Under the pieces are notes generated by a model, which was not told the DNA's origin, ran no database searches, and saw nothing but the letters and a program-made list of their open reading frames with translations. From Apoda limacodes (lineage: Eukaryota > Arthropoda > Insecta > Lepidoptera > Limacodidae), in the NCBI GenBank assembly GCA_946406115.1, contig OX291542.1:2876959-2940958 (forward strand): DNA of 64,000 nucleotides, in the 5' to 3' direction. This document shows, piece by piece, positions 1 through 13,168 of this stretch (its first letter is position 1; each line of letters begins with the position of its first letter). The translations under genes and the position numbers were made by a program.

Positions 1-28
1 GTGTCGACGCCACGCCCACGCGGAACAG
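1..28 (+). CDS. Partial internal exon of a gene entering from the left
   Basis: The first 28 bases stay open in a frame reading VDATPTRN and end in AG followed by GTAAAG, a good splice donor. In that frame the exon ends with two bases of a codon. This phase joins exactly to the acceptor at 790 and gives an Arg codon at the junction. The sequence is too short to name the gene. It is proposed only because donor, phase and the downstream terminal exon agree. Confidence 0.35.
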
Positions 29-790
29 GTAAAGCTTCAATCCTCGGCGCGAGCGAACCCAACCCAAGCTAACTGATTCATCACAAAATCATTATTCAGT
101 AGAGTTAAGATTCTGATGTTAGAACACAAGTTTAAAATTGACAAATAAAATATAAGTGGTTGTTTCATATTACACATTTTTTAAATTTTCATTTTGTGGT
201 TTGATCTGGCAAATAAGCTGGAGAACAAAAAAGATGCTATAGAAAAGATACTTTTACTTTTTAAGCATCAAAAACATGTTGAAGTCATTGAGGTCATTTA
301 AATTTGGGGTACCCTCAGCCATTATATGCGCCACTGCAGGGGAACAGGCTTCCTTCGTTTTTTTTTAACCATAGTTACCACATTAAACGTGACCAGAACG
401 TATTTGTGAACTTTACATATTATGTCCTTCCGACGTATGCAGGTATCCCCACTATGTTTTCCTTAATCGAACAGCCAGTGGTGTGAAGGATAATTGCGTG
501 ACAGACGCCAAGACCACTAGGACACAAGGCAAAGCAACTGAGAATTTAAAAAAAAACTAATCATAAATCTACTGGTAATGTAAAACCCACTAAACAGAGC
601 TCGTGGTGATTTTTTCCTTAAAAATGATAGATTGCCAAAAATAAAAAGTTTGTAGCGGACGGCCAAGAATAAGCAATCTCTGAGCGCAATGTTGTGTCTG
701 CTTTAGAGGCGTGGTTTGTTTTACTTTATATAGTGTAGTTTTAAACTTAGATTGATTCTTTTTATTTATTTTTTTGGTTTTTTATTACAG

Positions 791-869
791 ATCAGGCAGT
801 GAAAGCAGCGAAAGTGAGACATCCGACTGGCCGTGCAGCCCCGTTCTTCCAGTGTACTGCGATAACTGA
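791..869 (+). CDS. Terminal coding exon, acidic Ser/Glu-rich C-terminus
   Basis: A pyrimidine-rich tract and TTATTACAG precede base 791. In the phase left by the 1-28 exon, the reading is SGSESSESETSDW, then PCSPVLPVYCDN and a TGA stop at 867-869. An AATAAA lies 15 bases beyond the stop. GC content is clearly above the flanking AT-rich DNA. A Ser/Glu/Asp-rich tail ending in a short hydrophobic segment is typical of a disordered C-terminus with possible CK2 sites. I do not recognise the protein. The exon looks real because acceptor, phase, stop and polyadenylation signal line up. Confidence 0.5.
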
Positions 870-883
870 TCCTTAATTTACAT

Positions 884-889
884 AATAAA
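884..889 (+). terminator. Candidate poly(A) signal AATAAA for the left-edge gene
   Basis: AATAAA sits 15 bases after the TGA of the terminal exon at 791-869, inside a run that could read AATAAAATAA. The 3' UTR would be very short. Confidence 0.4.
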
Positions 890-1782
890 ATAATCTTTTT
901 AGTCATAAACACAAAAGACCAAAATAAATAAAAATGTTCACGAAAAAATTTTAATTTACACACGATACTGGCAGCTTTACTTCTTTTTATTTAATTGACA
1001 CTGGCCAAAATTGACCGTCTAAAACAGATATCACCAGACAAGGCAATTATTTGTTTATGACTAAAATATTCTTTTTTTACGAAAAAAATCTGCCAAATTC
1101 GAACAGTGATCCCATTTTTGAAATCAGTCAAAATACCGTGATTCGCTCTGTTTAAGTTAAGTATTTGGGGTTAGTAAGATGAAAAAAGGTGCCAGTTTTT
1201 TCGGTTTATTTTTAAATTTAGAATCGTATTTAAGATAACCTTTATAAAATAAAAATATTTTCAGATAATTCATAGTGCAATTTCAAATTTCTAACCAATT
1301 TTAAAAAATATGGTTTATTTATGAAAATATTTAGTATTATAGTTTTTCTTTTATTTACTTAATAATTTAGAAAAAGAGGGGCAAAGTTTTTTTCTTATAC
1401 ATTCTATCAGTCTTAAAGCTTTACTAATTTTAGTCTTTTTTACTACTTAAAGTTAAAAAATAATGTTTTATTGTTAGGAAAAAAACGGTGTCCCGAAGTG
1501 TGCAAAAGTCCTTAGCTTTTAACTGTGATGAAAGTAAGAGAAAAACGAAAAAAAAACATAGTTTTTAGGCGGTAAGCTTATTTCGCTTTGTACAAAGAAA
1601 TTGGAATTTAATTAACAAGAACAAAAATTGTGCGAAGTCATTTTAAATTTTGTAAAAATAAATACTGTTAACAATTTTTGTTTTGTAAATTAAATCATAG
1701 GTGACAGGTATTTTAAAAAATATAAATAAAACCACCGAATATTATTTTCATTTGATTTATATTTATGTATTATATGTTTAAT

Positions 1783-1814
<32 letters not shown>

Positions 1815-4137
1815 TCTTAAATATTTGCGTTAAGGCACTCTGTCATATCCAGGGATTTTAAAATCAAAAATCACAAAAATCTTTTTCATAGCTTATAGGT
1901 ACTTAGTTATAATTCTTTGTTACTTACTTTAGGTGTAAATGAAATAAATGACAAAAAAAATACAAATCTTATTAAAAAAAACCCGAAAAAAAATGATCTC
2001 AAAAAGATTTGTCACGAAATGTGTGTGCTGTTTATGCACAAGATGTGTGAGTGTGTATGTTTGACGCATTTTGTTTCATGCATTTTTTTTATACACAATC
2101 TGATGTTTTCCTTAAAAAAGAAAAGAGTGAATGTAAAAAAGTTTGAAAATATCCAATAATGTGTCATAAATTGTCATGTCATAGTCATTATAATAAATTC
2201 ATATTCGACATAATTATTTTATTTGGATATTTTTAAATATTAATAAATTTATGTGTATTAAAATTGGACTTTAAAAAAATATGTATGTACACAAACTCTG
2301 TGATCGATTTTTATCAGTAATATTTCAAAGATATGTTTAAGATCAATATTATAATTAAATAAAAATGTAAATATGGAAGTTGACCAGATATTGTATGAGT
2401 GTGACATATGTATTTATGTATCTTTATCAATCCGAAGTGACCCGTTCAAAATGAACAAACTGTCGTTCATATTTTTCATAAATAGAGGTTATTATAGAAT
2501 AGTAAGTTTTGTTATTTACTATTTAAAAAAAATTTAATAATTTTGTTCATTTTGACGGAGGCTTGTTAATTTTTTAGCAGTTTACGAATATACTACGTTA
2601 TCAACTCTCTTTCAAGAGTAACTCAATTAAATAGAAAAAAAATCATTTTTTGCAATTTATATAAAAAAATACTTTTTTCTTTCATTTCGACTTCGGCAAG
2701 ATCAAATTGAAATTATTTTGACAATAAATTTGATGACATAAGTATTTTATCTAATATAATAAAGTAATACAATTTTACATAAATGACTTTAGACAAAAGA
2801 CGATGCCAATAATTTGTAATCTTTTCTTACCCTCTACAGCTAAAAATTCAATAAATTAAAAAAAAAATTGTATTTTATATAATGTTTCTAATGTGTTATT
2901 ATATCGAAAGAAAGAAAATAGTTGAAAAAGATAGTGGATGGACAACTTTATTTCTGAAGTAAAATGTGAGAAATCTCGTCGAGTCGACGTTTGAATTGTT
3001 AGATGATATATTTTTTTCGAACAGAACCAAAGTTGAAAGTGTACACTTGTCGATGCTAATTTCGTAATGTTGTGATTTTGTGAACACGTGTGTATATTGA
3101 TGGAAAACTTAATATCTCGAATCGAAGAGAAATAGAACAGATCAGAATTCTTAGTCTTGTTTTTCATTTTTACTTTAACAGCCAAACGAACCGACAAAAA
3201 CGACCAAATAAATCGGTTCCTTCTTTCAAGTGGTTGCCTGCGCTGAGCTCGGTCACCACTGCTATATTCCTACCCATAAATAATGTCACCTGTAACACCA
3301 ACGGAATGGATAGTCTCGCGGAAAAAGCTATTCCCGTGGGGACTCTAAATTAAAATTGTTCTACCTCCCTGCCGCTATCCTGGTACTAAAAATCAGGACA
3401 ACTGAACTGAATGCGACATACCCTGAGCAATAACGAGGTAACACAATACCAGGGTATACTTCAAGAATATCCTGACTGGTTTAACAATTTTGAAGTATAG
3501 TTGAATCAAAATGGCGGTCGTCCGCGCAGGTACAGTTACGAACAATAGTGCTAATGAGTGTCATATGTAGCCCGAAATTTTTCATATTTTTTTTTTCCTG
3601 TAACTAGCCACTCAAGGCGATTTGTGATTTGGCTACTTTAAAACCTTGTCCCTGAAGTAGCCTTATAGGCGACCAGTCGTCTTTCAGATTCTTTCATCGC
3701 TGATTCTCGTCCTTAGTAGCCTAAATGACAGAAAATAGCCTACGTTGAAAAAAAGCCTAACACAGCACAAAAATGTTCGTATTAACTATGAGCACCAAAC
3801 TAAACATGTCAAAACACGCAGCGCGATGTGGGATAAAGATGTCACGCGCTGGGGCCAAAACAGTGGTCAGACGAGCCACGAGGTGCGTCCGCTAAGACCA
3901 GCATCTTATTGACGGTTTCAAAAGCTAAGGTATTGAAATTTTTCTGTTCACCAAATGTAAACAAACAATATGTCTTTTCACTATTTGACAGCGCATCCAC
4001 TACTCTACCTCCTGAGCATGTGCAACCATTGGCGTGGAATGCGGACTGGAAGTAACGTAAATGAATGTCATTATTGGTCAACAGAACGATTGAATGTGAA
4101 CATAGAGCGCATTTAATGCGTATAATGTTTATCAACG
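890..4137. other. AT-rich intergenic stretch without a recognisable gene
   Basis: About 3.2 kb of strongly AT-rich DNA. It holds an (AT)n microsatellite at about 1785-1814, many A/T homopolymers, and a slightly GC-richer stretch from about 3220 to 4140. The short open frames (for example 1917-2159, 2856-3197 and 3842-4150) have low-complexity or unrecognisable products and no splice context that I could support. Confidence 0.6.
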
Positions 4138-4141
4138 AACT
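4138..4141. repeat. Target-site duplication (left), AACT
   Basis: AACT directly precedes the TG that begins the left long terminal repeat. The same four bases follow the final CA of the right repeat at 12126-12129. Confidence 0.75.
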
Positions 4142-6125
4142 TGTACCCATCTGCCAAGCCTACCCGTCTACCAAGCCATCTTCTTGCTTTATAATATTAA
4201 ATTTTATAAAAATAAAATTTAATATTAAAAAAAGAAAAAAAAAAAAAAATATACATAAAATAAAATTGTTATATAAATCTAACATAATTATCAAAATAAT
4301 AATTAAATAAGATCGTGGAATATCGAGGACTTAGAAAAAGTTAGCCAGGATCGTGGCGGTGGAGGTCTTTAATATTTTTGTAGACTTTCTAAAGACGGGC
4401 TTAACACATTTATGTAGTTAAAAACCTAAATTCGAAAATAAAATAAATTTCATTACTAGAACACCCGGTACAGCATAAGTTTACGTAGACATACATAGGC
4501 AGCGGCGAGCGTCGCGTGGCCACAATATATAAAGAAAGCGTATGAGGTGGGCATATGCAAAATGCGATAAATTGATATAAAATGCAATGTATTATTGAGT
4601 GAATACATTCTAACATGAGAAGAATTATGTACCTTTCTGATGGAATATTGGAATGCGACTCTTTTGCTTGAATAAGCGATGGATGTTGTTTCTTATGTTT
4701 GATTGCTTATACTGCTGCTATACAATACAGGTAAAAAGACCTCGCCTGAGTAAAGCAAAGAGGAGATAAGGAAATGATGGAGGCATGCCCGGGGATCGGA
4801 AGCTTAAAACCTACTGGTCCCTCAGAATGTTTATCGTTAACATTCGTTAGTGGCTTCAAGTTACATCGGCTGAGCTCACAGACGGTTTGAACATCTCTCG
4901 CCTAACGTTTCGATCCGTTTGTTTGGGTCAAATACGGATGTGAGTTCAGTGCCGAGCGACTTGAACGACGACAACAGATTATACAGTGTAGAAGGGTAAA
5001 GGTCCTTGCCCTGAGCTGTCTGTCAGAGTCGAAAAACTGCGAAAGAAGGCAATTGTTGTTTTATTTAAATTGACACGTAAACCGTTGCCATGTTGCGGGG
5101 AGTCGGACGCTGATTACGCGAAGGCGACAGTGATACTTCACCTACGCGACTGGTAACAAACTCATGGAATCATATTTGGTTCGCGACTAAATTCCTGAAA
5201 AGCTGCGATACTGAATATTACATAAATAATATAACTCACACTTATTCTATCGTTAATCGATCAAATAAACTATAAACTATAATTCTTCGTACTTGAACTG
5301 ATAATATACCTATACATTTAACCTGTTTATGAATCCTTGATCATGTATGGTGTGGACGCCGGCTTGAAAACCGAAATATATCATTTATAATCTACGACTG
5401 AAGTTACATGGATGCAGTGGGGCTTATTGCGTCTTACTCTTCGGAGTGTGTTAAGCATGGGGCGTGCCCTCTTGGTGAATTCCATGGCTGTTCCATTGGT
5501 ACATAAATTACCTACTACACAAATGGTTCAGTGGGGTTTATTGCGTCCTGCTCTTCGGAGTGTGCTTAACACGAGACGTGCTCTCTTGACAATGTCATGG
5601 CTGTGTCTGTGCGAACGGATGTCACACTCTTTGGCCTAAAGGCTGAGTGTTTGTGCTATGCACGCACAAGGATTTGTTCCTGAAACTACATATTAAGACT
5701 TCGGTCTTCAGCTTCGGCTGCAACGATAATTTAATGGTTATACCATTTATGATTTCACACCTCTACTCCTTCGGGGGATGTGCGCTAAGTTAGCCTCGGT
5801 ATGGACACGTACCGTGGGAAGCGCTGGGTGGAGCTTTCCGCCTTTTTATTTTTTTAGAAAAATAAAAAGCGCATAGGGGTAGACGATACTATTTTTATTA
5901 CTAGAACGGTGTTTCAGTCTTTCTCTTAAAGAACCTGCGGTCTACGTTACACAATAAGGTCCTACCACTTAGACGATCACATAGCCAAACCTTCGATAAA
6001 TTTATACTTCAATTTTCAAGTTTCGTGTTCATATTGTCTTATAATCTTTTATATCCATACTGGTTAGTTAGGTAGGTAAGTTAAGGGAAGTTAGTATATA
6101 TGTTCTTTGGGGGGAAGTAGTTACA
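4142..6125 (+). repeat. 5' LTR
   Basis: 1984 bp, TG..CA. Differences from the 3' copy that I noticed: C versus A near 4385, G versus A near 4480, one base in the A-run near 4240, and the G-run near 6110 (6 G then AA here, 8 G then A there). It contains an imperfect tandem module at about 5412-5610, and an AATAAA at 5861 inside an AT-rich hairpin. The 75-codon frame at 5412-5639 and the 68-codon reverse frame at 4410-4616 occur in both LTRs and look like chance frames. Confidence 0.8.
5842..5869. promoter_or_regulatory. Hairpin containing AATAAA in the 5' LTR (also 11842 region in the 3' LTR)
   Basis: CTTTTTATTTTT, a short TTAG loop and AAAAATAAAAAG form a near-perfect stem. AATAAA at 5861-5866 lies in its 3' arm. 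In an LTR this is a plausible polyadenylation signal marking the R region. The role is inferred from position and motif only. Confidence 0.35.
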
Positions 6126-9100
6126 ATTTGGTTGCCTTCGACCAGGATTATTAGATTTATATAAAATTTTATAAAGTTTAGAATCGCTATTGAACTGATT
6201 TTATTCGTAGTCGTTTATAAATATTTTAATAAATACAAAATTTTAATTTTATTTAATATCATAAAAAAAAAAAAAAAAAAAAAAAAACGACAGTCAATTG
6301 TATGAGGAATATATAGCAGTTTAGTTTTGATACCTGCAACATACACAAAGTAGAAGTTGTTACATGTGAATCAATGACAAATAGTCAAAATAAATTGATG
6401 TTTTGATAGTTGATTTAATGTAGTAGTTTATGTTATATTTCAATTTTGGCAAAAGTATAAGAACCTGTGAGTGTTTTCGAAATTATCGTAAATTTAAGTT
6501 TTTTAATATTTGGTTTTTCAGACTTTTAACTAACTTTTAGTTTTGACTTTACTAAGATTTTGTTTGAGATTAAACTAGTGAATTCATTTTAGATTACTTA
6601 GATTTCAAATCGGTATTTTGAAACAAATGTCTATAATAAGTAGTATAGTATCTTTTTATTGAATAAAATAAGTAAATAATTTATACTTTTCAAATTACAC
6701 TTAAACCACAACAGTCGATATTATCTAGATAGTATTTATGAGAAACGTATTAATTGCAAGTTTTAGTTTGCAACTAATTTATATCGGTTTAACAAAATAG
6801 GTATAGTTTTTATTCTTTTAGCTTTAAACATTGAGAATAGGAAAAATATTACTCCATGGTTAATTAAATCAAATTTAAACATATTCCATATCCAACAACT
6901 TAATAAGATATTTAATATGTTCTATTAAAAAATTGATAATTTTATTTTACTTAATGTGAATTTGAGTAAGTAGTATACTGTGTCGTAAGGTAAGGTGCTA
7001 ACGCTCATCCATTTATCCAAATTATGGTGATGTAATTTATGTAGGTTTACATGTATTATTTGGGTTTATTAAGTAACTTATTGGGAAATTAATATTTTTC
7101 ATTAGATTATTAAAAGTAGTTTTGTACAAAATCCAATCTAATAAATAACTAAAAATCGATTGTCTTATTTATTGTATATTTGCATTCATGGTGGTCGATT
7201 TTGTTAGATGATTGAATTTTGAGTGAAGAGTGAGATCTACAAAGAGAAGTAGTTGTCTTACTTTGGTAAAGAATTTTAAAGAAATTCTCGGAATCGAACA
7301 GTTGTTACAGTTAGTTTTACTTCGACGGGCCGATGGAATAAATGTGTTTAAGAAAGTTAAAAATCGTAATCACTATAATCAAAAAACTAGTTTTGTGTTC
7401 AGTATCCTTACAATGTTAACGTGAACTACAATATAGATTTTCTTAACGTGGTAAAGAGTGCGGGAGCGATGGATCTAGGATTGTTTCGCCTTCACTTCTA
7501 AAGGTTGTCTGCGGTAAACCTTTATTGATTTTAAACTATTTATTTAATCTTGATAAGTTGGAGCCTGGGTTTAAATCAATTCTGCTAATATTATAAATGT
7601 GAAAGTCCACGTCGAGAACCGAATTCAGGACGGGCGTAGCCGCTGGCAAAGTCTAGTTAAATATAAAATTATGGAACGCATAGTGCAAACCGACATCAAT
7701 CAGTAGAACCAAATCACATACCTTTATTAAATACTGTAGTTTAGTCTATTTGTTTAGACAATTTGAAATAAAATTTGTAACAGAAATGATGAATGAATGC
7801 AGCAGGTATAAATTAAAATAGGAATAAAAAGATCGTAGTCTGGGAACACATCAAAATCTGTTTTGGTTGTTAAATTTTATAAAGATAAATATAAAATTTA
7901 AACAAATTTTAAAATGTATACACTGAGATATAAAGGAAAATAAAAATGATTAAGGATATTGAACACATAACATTTTGTATTCATTTGTTTCAATCACATC
8001 AAGATCTGTTTTAATACAGTACGCTACTATGATTATTGAAATTTTAAGGTCAAACTATCAAATTGTTTTATTATTAATTGGGATTAACTGTATAATATTT
8101 TCGATTCATTTTATTTCGTGATACAATCTAGCCTTATGGGTTTTTAAGTCTTACACTTATACTTATAAGATGATGAGAGAGATAAAGATCTAAATAGAAT
8201 ATTTATTTTGAAAATTTAACATATTTTGCAAATATCAGTTAAGGTAAATATTTGGTTGTTTAGTAAAATTATATATAGCTCAACATAGACAATAAATACA
8301 CAAGTATATTATGTTAAGAAAGGGTTTAATAATAACTTATATTTAGGGGGCATTAGGGTTGTTTATATCTGGTGGCATGTCAAAAATTTGTTCGAGGCGC
8401 TATGGAACAATCATGACTGAATTAAAGTGGAAACCATTGTATTTAGAAAGAAACAGACCTTACTAGATACACCTATTCAGACTGTTGCCGAGTGGATGAA
8501 TAGGGAACGAGTTGAAACTAGACATTTCAGTCTAACTTTGTAGCTTCTCTATTGTATAGGTATATGTAACACAAAAATGAACATGTGCTATTTCTGTTTT
8601 ACAGGAATTTTGTTATTATTCGCAAAACTGGTTTGTACATAGCAATCCAGTTCGGAAGAATGAGTATATCTTGAGAGGCCTGTGTCTGGCACGCTGGGAA
8701 AATTAATCACGATAGGGAGATGTGTGTAGTTAGTCACCGGGAAATGCACTGAAATTATTAATATTTTTTTCGTTGGGTTTGTAGTCGTCCTCAATGACTA
8801 CACTAGATATATTAGTTTTATCAGCGTATAAGTGGACCTTGAGCTTCTTAGTGAGCTAAGGTTAAAGTTCGGAATACCAGGCGACAAAAAGTTTGGTGTG
8901 ACGCATTTACTTGCCAGAGTGTGTGGGTGAAATTAAGTCGACAAGACTTCTTAATTGCAGCCAACACGTAACGGTGTTCCTGTTTAAGATACTGCTCCGC
9001 GTTAAGATCTTGAAACCTTTGGCCACAACATTGGGATCTTGGTCGACATAAACAATAGATCAGACTATGATTTGGACTTATCTGTCTAGGGGGAGATTCA

Positions 9101-10139
9101 TTCAGTTGGCAATATGTGAGTAACAATAGGAAAATGGTAATTATCGCACCTCTGTTAGGTTGATGTGTTACCACTATAAGCAGTAGTGTAGACTTTAAAT
9201 TTCTTTAGTAAATATTGCTTGATTTGATTTTAAACATACATTACTTAGGGCAGAATAAAGTAAGACAAATTGCTATAGTCGTATGTTGGGGAACAGTGAT
9301 GTAATAAATAATAGGTATTTAAATGCTTAAACCTATTTAGTGGTTGTTAGTTTCTTATTCGCGATCACAAACTGAAGTTGCTATTTGAGAGTTTATGCCT
9401 GCTTGGCTACTTTATGACAATGATTTTTAAGAATATATTAGCTTGAGCGTAGGGTGGGAGTGCGCTAGTTTACAACTACTATCCTAGACAGAATATTCAA
9501 GCAAAGAAAAAAAAAATGTGTTATATGACGTTATCATTAAACAAAAATATAATTTTTAATTTAATAAGAACTTTGGAACATGGAGTCGCTTGGGACTGGC
9601 CTCTGTCTATATGGTTATATCAAGCCGTGGTGACAGTGATGAGGTTCCTAAGTTGCTGCGAAAACAATGCTAGTTGCTAGAGTTTTAGTGTAAAACACTA
9701 TCTAATTAAATAGTTATAACTACCGATGTGATTGTAGATGGTTTCTGCGCGTTGCGAATGCAAATAATTGTTAGCATTGCGGGGAACTAGCCTATGTCTA
9801 TTTGGTTTTATTTACTGTTTATAGCGCGAAATTCATTAAATAATAGTTTTAAACTCAATTAAATAAAGTATAAATTAAATAGGTAGACGCATATACCGTA
9901 GGCCTTACGCCTACAATTTGCTGTCCGTGAAATGGAGGAGATTGACTAAATAGAAAGACAATGTAAGATGTATTTAAGTTTTGTGAGGCTTCAACGAATT
10001 ATAACAATGCAAAGGTTAAAATAATTAGAAGAAGATAAAGAGTCTGGGGGGTGTAAATAAAAGTATTTGTGGTTTAGTAAGTTTTATTAGCTTTAAAAAA
10101 TCTTCCTGCAGCAAGTTCCGTAAGATTTTTGGGGGTGAA
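6126..10139 (+). other. Non-coding internal region of the LTR element
   Basis: About 4 kb, AT-rich. A candidate primer-binding site TGGTTGCCTTCGACC starts at 6129 and the candidate polypurine tract is 10131-10139. A run of more than 20 A lies near 6270. The only open frames are short (7230-7424 plus; 8588-8794 and 8848-9174 minus), with no Asp protease, YxDD, DDE or zinc-knuckle motif. I see no host gene here either. Confidence 0.7.
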
Positions 10140-12125
10140 TGTACCCATCTGCCAAGCCTACCCGTCTACCAAGCCATCTTCTTGCTTTATAATATTAAAT
10201 TTTATAAAAATAAAATTTAATATTAAAAAAAGAAAAAAAAAAAAAAAATATACATAAAATAAAATTGTTATATAAATCTAACATAATTATCAAAATAATA
10301 ATTAAATAAGATCGTGGAATATCGAGGACTTAGAAAAAGTTAGCCAGGATCGTGGCGGTGGAGGTCTTTAATATTTTTGTAGAATTTCTAAAGACGGGCT
10401 TAACACATTTATGTAGTTAAAAACCTAAATTCGAAAATAAAATAAATTTCATTACTAGAACACCCGGTACAGCATAAATTTACGTAGACATACATAGGCA
10501 GCGGCGAGCGTCGCGTGGCCACAATATATAAAGAAAGCGTATGAGGTGGGCATATGCAAAATGCGATAAATTGATATAAAATGCAATGTATTATTGAGTG
10601 AATACATTCTAACATGAGAAGAATTATGTACCTTTCTGATGGAATATTGGAATGCGACTCTTTTGCTTGAATAAGCGATGGATGTTGTTTCTTATGTTTG
10701 ATTGCTTATACTGCTGCTATACAATACAGGTAAAAAGACCTCGCCTGAGTAAAGCAAAGAGGAGATAAGGAAATGATGGAGGCATGCCCGGGGATCGGAA
10801 GCTTAAAACCTACTGGTCCCTCAGAATGTTTATCGTTAACATTCGTTAGTGGCTTCAAGTTACATCGGCTGAGCTCACAGACGGTTTGAACATCTCTCGC
10901 CTAACGTTTCGATCCGTTTGTTTGGGTCAAATACGGATGTGAGTTCAGTGCCGAGCGACTTGAACGACGACAACAGATTATACAGTGTAGAAGGGTAAAG
11001 GTCCTTGCCCTGAGCTGTCTGTCAGAGTCGAAAAACTGCGAAAGAAGGCAATTGTTGTTTTATTTAAATTGACACGTAAACCGTTGCCATGTTGCGGGGA
11101 GTCGGACGCTGATTACGCGAAGGCGACAGTGATACTTCACCTACGCGACTGGTAACAAACTCATGGAATCATATTTGGTTCGCGACTAAATTCCTGAAAA
11201 GCTGCGATACTGAATATTACATAAATAATATAACTCACACTTATTCTATCGTTAATCGATCAAATAAACTATAAACTATAATTCTTCGTACTTGAACTGA
11301 TAATATACCTATACATTTAACCTGTTTATGAATCCTTGATCATGTATGGTGTGGACGCCGGCTTGAAAACCGAAATATATCATTTATAATCTACGACTGA
11401 AGTTACATGGATGCAGTGGGGCTTATTGCGTCTTACTCTTCGGAGTGTGTTAAGCATGGGGCGTGCCCTCTTGGTGAATTCCATGGCTGTTCCATTGGTA
11501 CATAAATTACCTACTACACAAATGGTTCAGTGGGGTTTATTGCGTCCTGCTCTTCGGAGTGTGCTTAACACGAGACGTGCTCTCTTGACAATGTCATGGC
11601 TGTGTCTGTGCGAACGGATGTCACACTCTTTGGCCTAAAGGCTGAGTGTTTGTGCTATGCACGCACAAGGATTTGTTCCTGAAACTACATATTAAGACTT
11701 CGGTCTTCAGCTTCGGCTGCAACGATAATTTAATGGTTATACCATTTATGATTTCACACCTCTACTCCTTCGGGGGATGTGCGCTAAGTTAGCCTCGGTA
11801 TGGACACGTACCGTGGGAAGCGCTGGGTGGAGCTTTCCGCCTTTTTATTTTTTTAGAAAAATAAAAAGCGCATAGGGGTAGACGATACTATTTTTATTAC
11901 TAGAACGGTGTTTCAGTCTTTCTCTTAAAGAACCTGCGGTCTACGTTACACAATAAGGTCCTACCACTTAGACGATCACATAGCCAAACCTTCGATAAAT
12001 TTATACTTCAATTTTCAAGTTTCGTGTTCATATTGTCTTATAATCTTTTATATCCATACTGGTTAGTTAGGTAGGTAAGTTAAGGGAAGTTAGTATATAT
12101 GTTCTTTGGGGGGGGAGTAGTTACA
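10140..12125 (+). repeat. 3' LTR
   Basis: 1986 bp, about 99.8% identical by eye to 4142-6125. It is followed by AACT (12126-12129), the right copy of the target-site duplication. Confidence 0.8.
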
Positions 12126-12129
12126 AACT

Positions 12130-13168
12130 ACACCCTAAGAGAAAGTTGCAGAAATCAACATATTGGAAATAATAAAAAATAACTATGATTTGAATAATGT
12201 TATCAAAAGAATAACCACAATATGCGACAAAGGCGCCGACAACCTTCTATATAGTTCATGTAATTATGTGAGTATTGTAATCCTTAGTTTCCTGAGTAAG
12301 TCCCACAGTGTAGGAGCTTGTAGCAATTTACATGTTATCTATTCTCTTCACCTTCTTTACAGCAAATTCATAATAAATATCGAAACATCTTTTAAAATGA
12401 CGGAAATAAAAAAAAAACAATATAAACAATATTATTTAATGTCATGAAAACATAATTATAATTTGAATCTTATCGCTATTACACTGAGACAATACATGAT
12501 GTCAAACAAACATGACAAGAAATTTTGTAATCAAATGTAAAGAAAATAATGAGATCGAACAAAATTTGAGCTGACAAAATTGTGTTTCTTTTTAAAACAA
12601 AAAGATAATAATTCACAGCAGCATTGAAACAAGAAGCAAATATGCATCTATTAGACCTTGTTTATTTTTTATTTATTTTTTTGCACTGAATCAGTTTTAG
12701 TGATACACCGATGATAAGTCAATGATACAAGGTGATATTATCAATCAAAGTCAATGATATAAAATAAAAACATAATCGATTCTTAGAAACATAAAAAAGG
12801 TTAGTTATTTATTAAAGGTACGGTTATGACTACAAAATATACCACGCAAATACAAGACGAGATAATTATTATCGCCATCTTGGATTTATTGGACTAAATA
12901 AGTCTAAGTTAGGTTATGTACTAAAAAGATTATGCATTTTGTTAGTAACAAATATTACGTACATGACTAATTATAATCACATTTTAGAGAAAATATATTC
13001 TAATAAAATTTCGCTGAGCACCTTGATACTACTTTTGATGATATATTTGATAATTATAAAAAACATATTGGCTTCATTTTAACTTAAATTGTCAGAAATT
13101 TGAAAATAATTACGAGATCATTTGGAAAACTAAGTGAAGCTCAAAAGTTTGAAAACCTCAAAATGAAC
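12130..13168. other. AT-rich spacer, no gene seen
   Basis: This resumes the sequence interrupted at 4141. The open frame at 12163-12447 has no recognisable domain and biased AT-driven composition. No splice structure is supported. Confidence 0.5.

Larger units (their letters stand above)
4142..12125. mobile_element. LARD-like non-autonomous LTR retrotransposon
   Basis: Two direct repeats of 1984 and 1986 bp (4142-6125, 10140-12125) start TGTACCC and end GTTACA, the canonical TG..CA form, and are flanked by a 4-bp AACT duplication. Three bases after the left repeat is TGG (6129), consistent with a primer-binding site. A G-rich stretch, GGGGGTGAA, directly precedes the right repeat and fits a polypurine tract. 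These signals imply plus-strand orientation. The 4.0-kb internal region has no gag, protease, reverse transcriptase or integrase reading frame. Large retrotransposon derivatives (LARDs) have this layout: long LTRs and a several-kb non-coding interior mobilised in trans. The LTRs differ at only a few positions, so the insertion is recent. Confidence 0.8.

Noticed and set aside
5412..5639. 75-codon frame with an internally repeated MQWGLLR...LRSVL sequence (also at 11411-11638)
   Set aside because: It lies in both LTRs, has no domain, and the repetition comes from a DNA tandem module.
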